From: JADHMP01 sp964386915
GTDB lineage: Bacteria; Bacteroidota; Bacteroidia; Flavobacteriales; Flavobacteriaceae
Direction of reading: 5' to 3'
DNA: 64,000 nt
NCBI GenBank assembly: GCA_964386915.1
Contig: CAYLUQ010000009.1
Span: forward strand, 27,013 to 91,012
In this document: positions 34,282 to 42,694 of the stretch, one piece after another
How positions within the stretch are numbered: position 1 is the first letter of the stretch
How the letters are laid out: each line of letters begins with the position of its first letter
Program-made: the position numbers and the translations under genes
Notes under the pieces: model-generated
The model's database searches: none
What the model saw: only the letters and a program-made list of their open reading frames with translations
Told to the model about the DNA's origin: nothing

Positions 34282-37200
34282 ATGAAATCAAAAACAAATA
34301 AAGAATTTCTCTTTTCCAGTTGGGCCATAGACCACAAAACAGTGATCTATGTGATCATGGCAATCTTTCTCATATTGGGCATTAGCTCCTACATCAGCAT
34401 GCCAAGAGAGAGCTTTCCAGAAATTAATGACACCAAAGTATTTGTCAGCACGGTTTTCCCCGGAAATACCGCCGAAGATATTGAGCGTTTAGTTACCGAT
34501 CCTTTGGAAGAAGCGCTAAAAGGAGTGCCTAATTTGGTTGAAATCACCTCTACTTCTTCAGAAGATTTTTCAATTATCACGATTGAATTTGATGAAAATA
34601 TTACCATTGATGACGCCAAACAGAAAAGTAAGGATTTGGTGGATGGTGTAAAAGCTGGAGCCGATTGGCCCACCTTCAACAATGCCAAACTCGAACCCAA
34701 TGTGTTTGAAATGGATTTTTCTGAACTCCTGCCTATTTTAAACATTAGCCTAATTGGTGATTATCCCATTGAACAACTCAAGGTTTTTGCCGAACGCATT
34801 GAAGCTGAAGTTGAACGACTTCCTCAAGTCAAAGAGGTTAACATTAGAGGAATTCAACAATTTGAAGTTGAAGTGGCACTGGATGTATATAAAATGAGTG
34901 CCTTAAAAGTCTCTTTTAATGATGTAATTGGGGCTATTTCTAACGAAAACAGCACTATTTCTGCTGGTAATATTGTGAGCGATGGCCAAAGAAGAAATTT
35001 GCGTCTCATTGGAGAAATCAATGACCCTGAAGAACTTAAAAACTTTGTGATTAAAACCGAGAAAGGGCCTGTTTATTTAGGAGACATTGCCACAATATCT
35101 TTTCAAGAAAAAGAAATCACCTCCTTTGCCCGCTCTTTTAGTGAAAAAGCAGTGTTGTTAGACGTGGTGAAAAGGGGGGGCAAAAACCTTATTCAAGCCT
35201 CCCGCGAAATCAACGCAATTTTAAAAGAACGAGACAACTTAGGCTTGCCTAAAGATTTAAAAATTACCGTTTCCAATGATCAATCCAGCCTCACGCTCAA
35301 TCAAGTGAGTGAGTTGGTTAACAACATCATCTTTGGCGTCATTTTAGTCGTTACCGTTTTGATGTTTTTCTTGGGCTTCCGCAATGCCCTTTTCGTAGGT
35401 TTTGCCATTCCAATGTCCATGTTTATGTCGTTTATGATTCTTTCCGCCTTAGGTTTCACCATGAATACAATGGTGCTCTTTGGGCTGGTTATGGGCTTAG
35501 GTATGTTAGTAGACAATGGAATTGTGGTGGTTGAAAACGTCTATCGCCTCATGGAAAAGGAAGGTCTTTCGCGTGTGGAAGCCGCTAAAAAGGGAATTGG
35601 AGAAATTGCTTTTCCGATTATCATTTCCACAGCTACCACCATTGCTGCTTTTGTGCCGCTAGGGGCCTGGCCCGGACTTATGGGCGAGTTTATGATCTAC
35701 TTTCCCATTACCCTTTCTGTGGTGTTGGGCTCTTCTCTCATCGTTGCCATCTTTTTTAACTCCATGTTGGTTTCTCAATTTATGGACGTCAACGAACGTG
35801 AAATTAGTTTAAAAAGCCTTTGGAGAATGACCGCCTTTTTAGGCACCCTAGGCTTGCTTTTGGTGTTTAATGAAGGAACCCTAAGAGCTATTGGCACCAT
35901 AATGCTTCTCACCCCTTTGCTGTTTTGGAGCTATAAATATGTATTGAAAAAATGGGCGTTACGCTTTCAAAACACCTTTTTGGTCCGTTTGGAAAACGGC
36001 TACCGAAAGCTACTAACCTTTGCCCTTAAAGGATTTCGTCCCGTATTCTTTTTAGTGGGTACTTTTTTCTTACTGTTCACTTCATTTGCGCTTATGGGCA
36101 TTTTTCCTCCTCAGGTAGAGTTTTTTCCCAATAATGATCCCGCACAGATTTTTGTATATATAGAATATCCTGAAGGCACCGATATCAATAAAACCAACGC
36201 CACTACCAAAAAAATTGAGGCAGAAATTAACAAGGTTATTCAACAGCCCAAATACAATGATGGTGACGTTAATTTTATGGTAGAATCTAATGTGACTCAA
36301 GTAGGTGAGGGCGCGGGTAATCCAGAAATTGACAACGGCAATACCAATGAATTGCCCCACAAGGGAAAAATTACACTCTCCATGCGCGAGTATAAATTTC
36401 GCCGAGGTGCTTCTAGTGAAACCCTCCGAATGGAAATTCAAAAACAACTTTTTGGCAAATTCCCAGGCGTGGCTGTATCCGTGGAAAAGGATGCAAAGGG
36501 ACCACCGGTGGGCTATCCTATCACCATAGAAATTACCGGAGAAGATTATTTGGAACTCATTACCGTTGCCAAAAAAATGAAAGATTTTCTCAATCAAATC
36601 AATATTGCCGGGGTGGAAGAACTCAAAATTGATGTCAACAAAAACAAACCCGGGCTACAGTTGAATTTAGATCGTAAAAAAGCCGGTGAACTGGGCGTAA
36701 ACGCTGCTCAAATTGGTCGACAGCTCAGAACTTCTCTGTTTGGAACCAAAGCCGGGGTTTTCAAAAATAACGGAGAAGACTATGACATCAATGTGCGACT
36801 CGAAAAAGAAATGCGTAATGACCACAATGCGCTGTTTAATCAAAACATAGTGTTTAGAGATCCTGCTAACGGTCAGATTAAAGAAATTCCCGTAGCGGCA
36901 CTAGTAAGTGAAGAAAACACCACTTCCTATAGTGCCATTAAACACCGAAACCTTACCCGAGTAGTAACTCTCTATTCCTCAGTGTTGGCTGGCTATAACG
37001 CCAATGCGGTGGTAGATCAAGTTAAACTCTCTTTAACCAATTTTGAGATTCCATCTTCAGTTAGATTCCAGTTTTCAGGTGAAATTGAAGAGCAAGAAAA
37101 AAACATGGCCTTCCTCTCAAATGCGTTGGCCGCAGCTTTGGGTTTAATTTTGTTGTTATTGGTGTTCCAATTCAATTCCATTTCGAAACCTTTAATCATT

Positions 37201-37716
37201 TTGCTTTCCATTTTCTTAAGCTTTACAGGGGTCTTTTTAGGCTTAATTTTATTCCAAATGCCGTTTGTGATCTTAATGACCATGATGGGTATAATTTCAC
37301 TGGCTGGAATTGTGGTGAACAATGGGGTGGTACTGTTAGACTACACCCAACTACTGATTGACAGACAATTAGAGAAAAACGACATGACCTCCAACCAACT
37401 GCTTCCAAAAGATGAAGTTACCCTTGCCATAGTAGAAGGAGGCGCTGCACGTTTACGCCCCGTTATTCTCACGGCCATTACCACCGTCTTGGGGCTCATT
37501 CCTTTGGCTGTAGGGCTCAACATAGACTTTTTTACCTTGGTTAATCAATGGGATCCCAATATTTATGTGGGTGGAGAAAACGTGATTTTTTGGGGACCCT
37601 TGGCCTGGACTGTTATTTTTGGACTCACCTTTGCCACCTTTTTAACTTTGGTGATCGTGCCGGCCACTTTTTCTATTGTCTATTCCATTAAAATTCAATT
37701 AAAGAAGCTGTGGTAA
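34282..37716 (+). CDS. RND-family efflux permease (AcrB/HAE-type)
   Basis: This 1144-residue inner-membrane proton antiporter has the two-fold RND layout: TM1 near residue 20, a periplasmic porter domain, and helices 2-6 around 350-500 with the GLVMGLGMLVDNGIVVVENV motif holding TM4 acids. It is followed by a second half with the matching TM bundle (GIISLAGIVVNNGVVLLDYTQ). It is somewhat longer than AcrB (about 1050). It exports toxic compounds with the adaptor and TolC genes upstream. No 3' terminator is seen before aspS. Confidence 0.93.
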   Translation: MKSKTNKEFLFSSWAIDHKTVIYVIMAIFLILGISSYISMPRESFPEINDTKVFVSTVFPGNTAEDIERLVTDPLEEALKGVPNLVEITSTSSEDFSIITIEFDENITIDDAKQKSKDLVDGVKAGADWPTFNNAKLEPNVFEMDFSELLPILNISLIGDYPIEQLKVFAERIEAEVERLPQVKEVNIRGIQQFEVEVALDVYKMSALKVSFNDVIGAISNENSTISAGNIVSDGQRRNLRLIGEINDPEELKNFVIKTEKGPVYLGDIATISFQEKEITSFARSFSEKAVLLDVVKRGGKNLIQASREINAILKERDNLGLPKDLKITVSNDQSSLTLNQVSELVNNIIFGVILVVTVLMFFLGFRNALFVGFAIPMSMFMSFMILSALGFTMNTMVLFGLVMGLGMLVDNGIVVVENVYRLMEKEGLSRVEAAKKGIGEIAFPIIISTATTIAAFVPLGAWPGLMGEFMIYFPITLSVVLGSSLIVAIFFNSMLVSQFMDVNEREISLKSLWRMTAFLGTLGLLLVFNEGTLRAIGTIMLLTPLLFWSYKYVLKKWALRFQNTFLVRLENGYRKLLTFALKGFRPVFFLVGTFFLLFTSFALMGIFPPQVEFFPNNDPAQIFVYIEYPEGTDINKTNATTKKIEAEINKVIQQPKYNDGDVNFMVESNVTQVGEGAGNPEIDNGNTNELPHKGKITLSMREYKFRRGASSETLRMEIQKQLFGKFPGVAVSVEKDAKGPPVGYPITIEITGEDYLELITVAKKMKDFLNQINIAGVEELKIDVNKNKPGLQLNLDRKKAGELGVNAAQIGRQLRTSLFGTKAGVFKNNGEDYDINVRLEKEMRNDHNALFNQNIVFRDPANGQIKEIPVAALVSEENTTSYSAIKHRNLTRVVTLYSSVLAGYNANAVVDQVKLSLTNFEIPSSVRFQFSGEIEEQEKNMAFLSNALAAALGLILLLLVFQFNSISKPLIILLSIFLSFTGVFLGLILFQMPFVILMTMMGIISLAGIVVNNGVVLLDYTQLLIDRQLEKNDMTSNQLLPKDEVTLAIVEGGAARLRPVILTAITTVLGLIPLAVGLNIDFFTLVNQWDPNIYVGGENVIFWGPLAWTVIFGLTFATFLTLVIVPATFSIVYSIKIQLKKLW

Positions 37717-37755
37717 TCCAAAGTTCATCTCGATAACAGTGCCAGACTATTTTTA

Positions 37756-37763
37756 TATTTTTG
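37756..37763 (+). promoter_or_regulatory. -7 promoter element of aspS
   Basis: TATTTTTG matches TAnnTTTG exactly, 17 bp before the aspS ATG, implying a leader of roughly ten bases. The -33 region lacks TTTG. Confidence 0.45.
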
Positions 37764-37780
37764 CCTGAAGGAAAACAACT

Positions 37781-39544
37781 ATGCTACGAACCCACAATTG
37801 CAACACCCTAAATGAGGGACATATCAACCAAAACGTGACCCTCTGTGGATGGGTGCAACGCATTCGAAACAAAGGTTTTATTGTATGGGTAGACCTCCGA
37901 GACCGATATGGGCTCACACAATTGGTTTTTGATGCCGAACGAACCGACAAAAGTGTCTTTGAAAAAGCGCAACAACTCGGAAGAGAATATGTTATTCAAG
38001 CAACGGGAGAAGTCATTGCCAGAGAATCTAAAAATGAGGCCATGGCTACTGGAGCCATAGAAGTTTTGGTTTCCCAACTCACCGTGCTAAACCAAGCAGA
38101 GGTTCCCCCCTTTACCATTGAAAATGAAACCGATGGGGGCGAAGAATTGCGCATGCAATATCGCTATTTAGACATTCGAAGAACCCCTGTTAAGGAAAAC
38201 CTCATCTTTCGCTCACAAGTTGCAATGGCAGTGCGAAACTATCTCTCTCAAGAGGGCTTTGTAGAGGTAGAAACGCCCTATTTAATTAAATCAACTCCTG
38301 AGGGTGCACGCGATTTTGTGGTGCCTTCTAGAATGCATCCCGGACAATTTTATGCCCTACCCCAATCGCCCCAAACGTTTAAACAACTTTTGATGGTAGG
38401 CGGCATGGATCGCTATTTTCAAATTGTAAAATGTTTTCGCGATGAAGACCTACGTGCCGACCGACAGCCTGAATTTACGCAAATAGACTGCGAAATGGCC
38501 TTTGTGGAACAAGAAGACATTCTCCAACAATTTGAAGGCTTAACCCGGCACTTGCTACACCAAATAAAAGGCGTGGAAGTAGCTGCATTTCCAAGAATGA
38601 GTTATGATGAAGCCATGCGCACCTATGGCAATGACAAGCCCGATATTCGCTTTGGCATGACCTTTTGTGAACTTAACGAGCTGGCACAAGGCAAAGGCTT
38701 TGGGGTGTTTGACCAGCAAGAATTAGTAGTGGGTATTGCTGTGCCTGGAGCCGCTTCTTACAGTCGAAAAGAAATTGACAGCTTGATTGATTGGGTAAAA
38801 AGACCTCAAATTGGCGCCCAAGGCTTGGTATGGGTAAAATGCAATGAAGATGGCTCTTATAAATCATCGGTAGATAAATTTTTTAGTGCAACAGACCTGC
38901 AAGCTTGGGCAAACAAAGCCAAAGCGAAGGCAGGTGATTTGCTGCTCATATTATCTGGCAACACCCACAACACCCGCTCTCAATTGAGTGCGCTCAGAAT
39001 GGAATTAGGCGAACGCTTAGGCTTGCGAAAGCCTAACGAATTTGCTCCACTGTGGATCACCGATTTTCCCCTCCTGGAATGGGATGAAGAAAGCCAACGC
39101 TTTCACGCCATGCACCACCCCTTTACAGCCCCCAAACCTGAAGATATTGCCCTACTGGCTCAACAGCCCGAAAAAGTGAAGGCCAATGCTTATGACCTAG
39201 TGCTAAACGGCAATGAAATTGGCGGGGGTTCTATCCGAATTCACGACCGCCAACTGCAAGAAAAAATGTTCGACCTCTTAGGCTTTTCCCAAGCCGAAGC
39301 ACAAAGCCAGTTTGGCTTTTTGATGGAAGCTTTTCAATATGGCGCTCCACCACACGGTGGGATTGCCTTTGGGCTAGACCGCTTGGTGGCCATACTTGGA
39401 GGCCAAGAAAGCATACGAGATTTTATTGCGTTTCCCAAAAATAATAGTGGCCGTGATGTGATGATTGACGCCCCCGCCCCCCTTGACACGGCTCAATTGG
39501 ACGAACTGGCCCTCAAAACTACACCGCCCAAATCTCACTCATGA
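37781..39544 (+). CDS. aspS: Aspartate--tRNA ligase
   Basis: This class II synthetase of 587 residues charges tRNA-Asp. It has an N-terminal OB anticodon-binding domain (CGWVQRIRNKG), motif 2 (FRDEDLRADRQPEFTQID), a bacterial GAD insert domain around residues 290-400, and motif 3 with GIAFGLDRLVAIL near the C-terminus. The insert marks the bacterial-type enzyme. The stop overlaps the start of a small membrane-protein gene by 4 bp (ATGA). Confidence 0.96.
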   Translation: MLRTHNCNTLNEGHINQNVTLCGWVQRIRNKGFIVWVDLRDRYGLTQLVFDAERTDKSVFEKAQQLGREYVIQATGEVIARESKNEAMATGAIEVLVSQLTVLNQAEVPPFTIENETDGGEELRMQYRYLDIRRTPVKENLIFRSQVAMAVRNYLSQEGFVEVETPYLIKSTPEGARDFVVPSRMHPGQFYALPQSPQTFKQLLMVGGMDRYFQIVKCFRDEDLRADRQPEFTQIDCEMAFVEQEDILQQFEGLTRHLLHQIKGVEVAAFPRMSYDEAMRTYGNDKPDIRFGMTFCELNELAQGKGFGVFDQQELVVGIAVPGAASYSRKEIDSLIDWVKRPQIGAQGLVWVKCNEDGSYKSSVDKFFSATDLQAWANKAKAKAGDLLLILSGNTHNTRSQLSALRMELGERLGLRKPNEFAPLWITDFPLLEWDEESQRFHAMHHPFTAPKPEDIALLAQQPEKVKANAYDLVLNGNEIGGGSIRIHDRQLQEKMFDLLGFSQAEAQSQFGFLMEAFQYGAPPHGGIAFGLDRLVAILGGQESIRDFIAFPKNNSGRDVMIDAPAPLDTAQLDELALKTTPPKSHS

Positions 39545-39774
39545 AACAATTGCTGCGCTTTTTGTTCACTTGCATTTTGCTGAGTTTGGCCTATGGCAGC
39601 TACCACAAAAACTATATTGATCAAACACTTGGCGATAAAATTGTAGGATTTACCGTACTGCTGGCCGCCTTGGTTTTTCTACCCCTTTTTCTCTATCACC
39701 GTTGGAAAGGCAAACGCCTAAAAGACTATACCCTCAGTGAAGAAAACCTAAAAAAAATGCAGGGGAAAGAATAG
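39541..39774 (+). CDS. Small two-TM membrane protein
   Basis: This 77-residue protein has two predicted membrane helices, about residues 4-20 and 34-52, separated by a short polar loop (SYHKNYIDQTLGDK), and a charged C-terminal tail (KRLKDYTLSEENLKKMQ). It starts with ATGA overlapping the aspS stop, so it is translationally coupled to it. I know no function for it. The coding frame continues without gaps and ends in a normal stop, which supports it as real. Confidence 0.68.
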   Translation: MKQLLRFLFTCILLSLAYGSYHKNYIDQTLGDKIVGFTVLLAALVFLPLFLYHRWKGKRLKDYTLSEENLKKMQGKE

Positions 39775-40146
39775 CCTTTTGCTAAAAGCGGTTCCCCTTT
39801 ATTTTAACGAAACTTTATAGTGCCAATTCTTGTTCGGTAAGTGCACTCTCTCAAGGGGAGCCTTCAATTTTGCTACTCGCTTTTGACCCTCAGAAAATGC
39901 TTTTAATAGCCAACCGAAAAACTTTATGTTTTGTTTTAGGCACAAAAAAAAGTTGGGGTTGGGGCGGCATATCAGTGGTTTTGTGTAAAACTAACCCTGT
40001 GCAAAAATTGTTCCAAATTCACGTCTAGAAATTGAAGTTTTTCACGAAAACAATTATAAATCAGCACTTTTCAAAAAATAAAAGCCTAAAAAGTTGAGGT
40101 TAGCTCAAACATTAGCCTTAACTTGCAACAATTTTTAATTTGTATT
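39775..40146 (+). other. Long non-coding region before the cold-shock gene
   Basis: No convincing protein fits this 372 bp gap. It holds a nested inverted repeat (39790-39862), a weak promoter match (TATGTTTT, 39925-39932, with TTTA 19 bp upstream), a hairpin TTGAG-gttag-CTCAA (40094-40108) and an AATTGTT/AACAATT pair. Much of it may be the structured leader of the cold-shock mRNA, as in other csp genes. Confidence 0.5.
39790..39862 (+). ncRNA. Nested inverted repeat, candidate structured RNA or terminator
   Basis: GGTTCCCCTT (39790-39799) pairs with AAGGGGAGCC (39853-39862), with one G-U wobble. Inside it, AGTGC (39819-39823) pairs with GCACT (39843-39847). There is no T-run and no tRNA loop. 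It could be a small RNA, an mRNA end structure for the aspS unit, or chance. Confidence 0.3.
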
Positions 40147-40338
40147 ATGACGGGAACCGTTAAATTTTTCAATGAATCCAAAGGATTTGGTTTCATTACC
40201 AATGATGAAACAGGCGAAGATTGCTTCGTACATGTTTCGGCCCTAGATGGGCTTACCCTCCAAGAAGGAGTGAAAGTAACTTATGTAGAAGAAGAAGGCA
40301 AAAAAGGGAAGCAAGCTTCTCAAATCAGCTTATTATAA
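40147..40338 (+). CDS. Cold-shock protein (CspA family)
   Basis: This 63-residue single cold-shock domain has RNP1 KGFGFI (residues 13-18) and RNP2 CFVHVS (28-33). It binds single-stranded RNA and DNA and would melt mRNA structure at low temperature. I start it at ATG 40147, which gives MTGTVKFF, the family N-terminus; an in-frame TTG at 40123 would add eight unlike residues. A long leader precedes it and a strong terminator follows, so it is likely a single-gene transcript. Confidence 0.93.
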   Translation: MTGTVKFFNESKGFGFITNDETGEDCFVHVSALDGLTLQEGVKVTYVEEEGKKGKQASQISLL

Positions 40339-40358
40339 TTTATATTGTTACGTTTACC

Positions 40359-40383
40359 AAAGCACCCATCGGGTGCTTTTTTT
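40359..40383 (+). terminator. Rho-independent terminator of the cold-shock gene
   Basis: AAGCACCC and GGGTGCTT form a perfect stem around a 3-base loop (ATC), followed by seven T. It lies 20 bp after the cold-shock stop and touches the end of tadA on the other strand. Confidence 0.85.
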
Positions 40384-40819
40384 ATGCCCTTTTTTTACTA
40401 AAAAACTGATCTAAAAGCCCTTTGGCCTCATCAGCCATCAAACCGGTTGAGAAAGTAGTTTTGGGGTGAAGAGCAACTGCTGCTTGAAGAAAGCCTCGCT
40501 TGGGGTCTGAGGCCCCAACCACTACTCGTGGTATTTGCGACCAATAGAGTGCGCCGGCACACATCACACAGGGTTCTAGCGTGACATAGAGGGTGCAATC
40601 CACCAAATATTTTCCATTTAAAAAATGAGCTGCAGCCGTTATGGCTTGCATCTCTGCATGCGCCGTAACATCGTTGAGGCGCTGGGTGAGGTTGTGCGCC
40701 CGAGCAATGATTCGACTTTTATGCACAATAACAGCGCCCACTGGCACTTCATCTGCTGCTAACCCTCTTTGGGCTTCTGCCAAGGCTTGCTGCATAAAAA
40801 AAAGGTCTTCTTTTTCCAT
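40382..40819 (-). CDS. tadA: tRNA-specific adenosine deaminase TadA (nucleoside deaminase)
   Basis: This 145-residue zinc deaminase has HAE at residues 54-56 and PCVMC with Cys84 and Cys87, the cytidine/adenosine deaminase active site. TadA converts A34 of tRNA-Arg to inosine; other nucleoside deaminases share the fold, so the tRNA role is likely but not proven. An exact TATTTTTG element on the minus strand ends 4 bp before the ATG. It is divergent from dxs. Confidence 0.9.
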   Translation of the reverse strand: MEKEDLFFMQQALAEAQRGLAADEVPVGAVIVHKSRIIARAHNLTQRLNDVTAHAEMQAITAAAHFLNGKYLVDCTLYVTLEPCVMCAGALYWSQIPRVVVGASDPKRGFLQAAVALHPKTTFSTGLMADEAKGLLDQFFSKKRA

Positions 40820-40823
40820 CTTT

Positions 40824-40831
40824 CAAAAATA
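40824..40831 (-). promoter_or_regulatory. -7 promoter element abutting tadA
   Basis: TATTTTTG on the minus strand matches TAnnTTTG and lies 4 bp before the tadA ATG, so the transcript may be leaderless. The -33 box is not clear. Confidence 0.45.
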
Positions 40832-40884
40832 GGGAATCTCAACTTGACATTTTAAAATAGGGGAATATAGAGTACCTTTAGCCC

Positions 40885-42660
40885 ATGTCAAAAAACCTAC
40901 TACAAAACGTTTCAACCCCTACTGACTTGCGCAAATTAGCTCCGGAAGAGCTTCCCCATTTAGCGGCAGAACTGAGAACCTATATTATTGATACTCTTGC
41001 ACAAAGAGAAGGCCATTTAGGTGCCAGTCTAGGCACGGTGGAACTCACCCTTGCCCTGCACTATGTTTTTGATACGCCCACCGACCTTTTGCTGTGGGAT
41101 GTGGGGCATCAAGCCTATGCCCATAAAATTTTGACCAATCGCCGAGAAGCCTTTCAGCAACTGCGCCAAGCTGAGGGTTTGAGCGGTTTTCCAAAACGAG
41201 AGGAAAGTCCTTTTGACGCCTTTGGCACCGGACATGCTGGCACTTCCATATCGGCTGCTTTAGGCATGGCGCTTGCGGGGTCTCTACAACATCAAAACAG
41301 GCAGCATATTGCCGTAATTGGAGATGCCTCCCTAGCCAGTGGCATGGCCTTAGAAGCCCTCAATCATCTCGCCACCACCCAAGCCAACGTGTTGGTGGTG
41401 CTAAATGATAATTCCATGGGTATTGACCCTAGCGTTGGTGCTCTAAAAGACTATCTCAATCAATTGAAAATGACTTCTGATAGGCCTGATTATTTTCCGT
41501 TATTTGGCCTCCCCTACAGTGGCCCCATAGAGGGTCATGATTTGGAACAATTGCTTGCTGCTTTTCAACAAGAAAAGAAAAAAACTGGTCCGCGGCTTAT
41601 GCATGTTGTCACCACAAAAGGAAAAGGACTCAAAGCAGCTGAGCAAAATCAAATTGCTTTTCACGCTCCGGGAAAATTTGACCCGCTCACCGGAAAATTA
41701 CAAAAGCAACCCCTAAAAGGGAAGGTAAAATTTCAAACCATTGTGGGAGAGACTTTAGTTGCTTTAGCCGAAAAAAATGATTCCATTGTAGTCATCACCC
41801 CTGCCATGCCTACAGGCAGTGGACTCATTCCATTTATGAAAAAATATCCGGAGCGTTGCATTGATGTAGGCATTGCCGAACAACACGCCGTGACCCTAGC
41901 AGCAGGATTAGCAACACAAGGATTGTTGCCCATTTGCGTGCTTTATTCTACTTTTTTACAACGCGCCTATGATCAAGTCATTCACGATGTGGCCCTGCAA
42001 AAACTACCGGTTCTTTTTTGTGTGGACCGAGCCGGTTTGGTGGGTCACGATGGGGCCACGCATCACGGGGTGTTTGACATTGCCTTTTTGCGATGCATTC
42101 CCCATTTAACCGTGTTGGCTCCCCGAAACTTGGAGACCCTTAGAAATATGCTCTACACCCTCAGTTTAACTATTAAGGGGCCGGTGGCTATTCGCTATCC
42201 AAGAGACACCGCACCCACTCTTGCCCCTGCAACGCCTTTTCAAAAAATAGACTTTCAAAAAATGGAGTGCCTAAAGCAGCAAGGAACCATTGCCCTTATT
42301 AGTGTAGGCACGCTAGCCAATAGGGTGGCCCAAGCCCTTGACCAAACAGAGGCTCCTGAGGCCTTTGCGCACTATGACCTAAAATGCATCAAACCCCTAG
42401 ATACCGAAACGCTTACCACCATTTTTGAGACCCATATTGCAGTAGTGGTTATTGAAGAAGGGGTGGTGCAAGGAGGTGCAGGAAGTGCTGTATTGGAAAG
42501 TATGCACGCCCTAAATTTTACTAAACCTTTTTATCAAGTAGGCATTCCAGATGCCTTTATCAGTCATGGAAGCCCTGCTCTTTTGCATCAAAAAGTAGGT
42601 TTAGACCCCAAAGGGTTAACAAAAAGATTGAACTCCATTTGGCAAAAGCACAGGAATTAA
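40885..42660 (+). CDS. dxs: 1-deoxy-D-xylulose-5-phosphate synthase
   Basis: This TPP-dependent enzyme joins pyruvate and glyceraldehyde 3-phosphate in the first step of the MEP isoprenoid pathway. It has 591 residues, a little short for the family (about 620-640), with a compressed middle region. Key motifs are present: GHLGASLGTVELTLALH, GTGHAGTSISAALGMA, the TPP motif region GDASLASGMALEALNH with VLNDN, and DVGIAEQHAVTLAAG. It feeds the GGPP and carotenoid genes at 28921-31046. A 7/8 promoter match (TACCTTTA) ends 4 bp before the ATG. Confidence 0.93.
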   Translation: MSKNLLQNVSTPTDLRKLAPEELPHLAAELRTYIIDTLAQREGHLGASLGTVELTLALHYVFDTPTDLLLWDVGHQAYAHKILTNRREAFQQLRQAEGLSGFPKREESPFDAFGTGHAGTSISAALGMALAGSLQHQNRQHIAVIGDASLASGMALEALNHLATTQANVLVVLNDNSMGIDPSVGALKDYLNQLKMTSDRPDYFPLFGLPYSGPIEGHDLEQLLAAFQQEKKKTGPRLMHVVTTKGKGLKAAEQNQIAFHAPGKFDPLTGKLQKQPLKGKVKFQTIVGETLVALAEKNDSIVVITPAMPTGSGLIPFMKKYPERCIDVGIAEQHAVTLAAGLATQGLLPICVLYSTFLQRAYDQVIHDVALQKLPVLFCVDRAGLVGHDGATHHGVFDIAFLRCIPHLTVLAPRNLETLRNMLYTLSLTIKGPVAIRYPRDTAPTLAPATPFQKIDFQKMECLKQQGTIALISVGTLANRVAQALDQTEAPEAFAHYDLKCIKPLDTETLTTIFETHIAVVVIEEGVVQGGAGSAVLESMHALNFTKPFYQVGIPDAFISHGSPALLHQKVGLDPKGLTKRLNSIWQKHRN

Positions 42661-42694
42661 TTTCGAATTTTTATTTTTACCAAAACCACCTTGT

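Noticed and set aside
36082..36597. Open frame of 171 codons on the minus strand inside the RND permease gene
   Set aside because: It is antisense to a well-conserved membrane protein, has no family resemblance and no promoter; the plus-strand frame is clearly coding.
39790..39862. tRNA or terminator reading of the nested inverted repeat
   Set aside because: There is no T-loop or CCA-type acceptor pairing for a tRNA and no T-run for a terminator; kept only as a low-confidence structured RNA.
40885..42660. dxs as a truncated or degraded gene, because it is shorter than usual
   Set aside because: All cofactor and catalytic motifs are present in order and the frame is intact; the missing length lies in a variable middle region.
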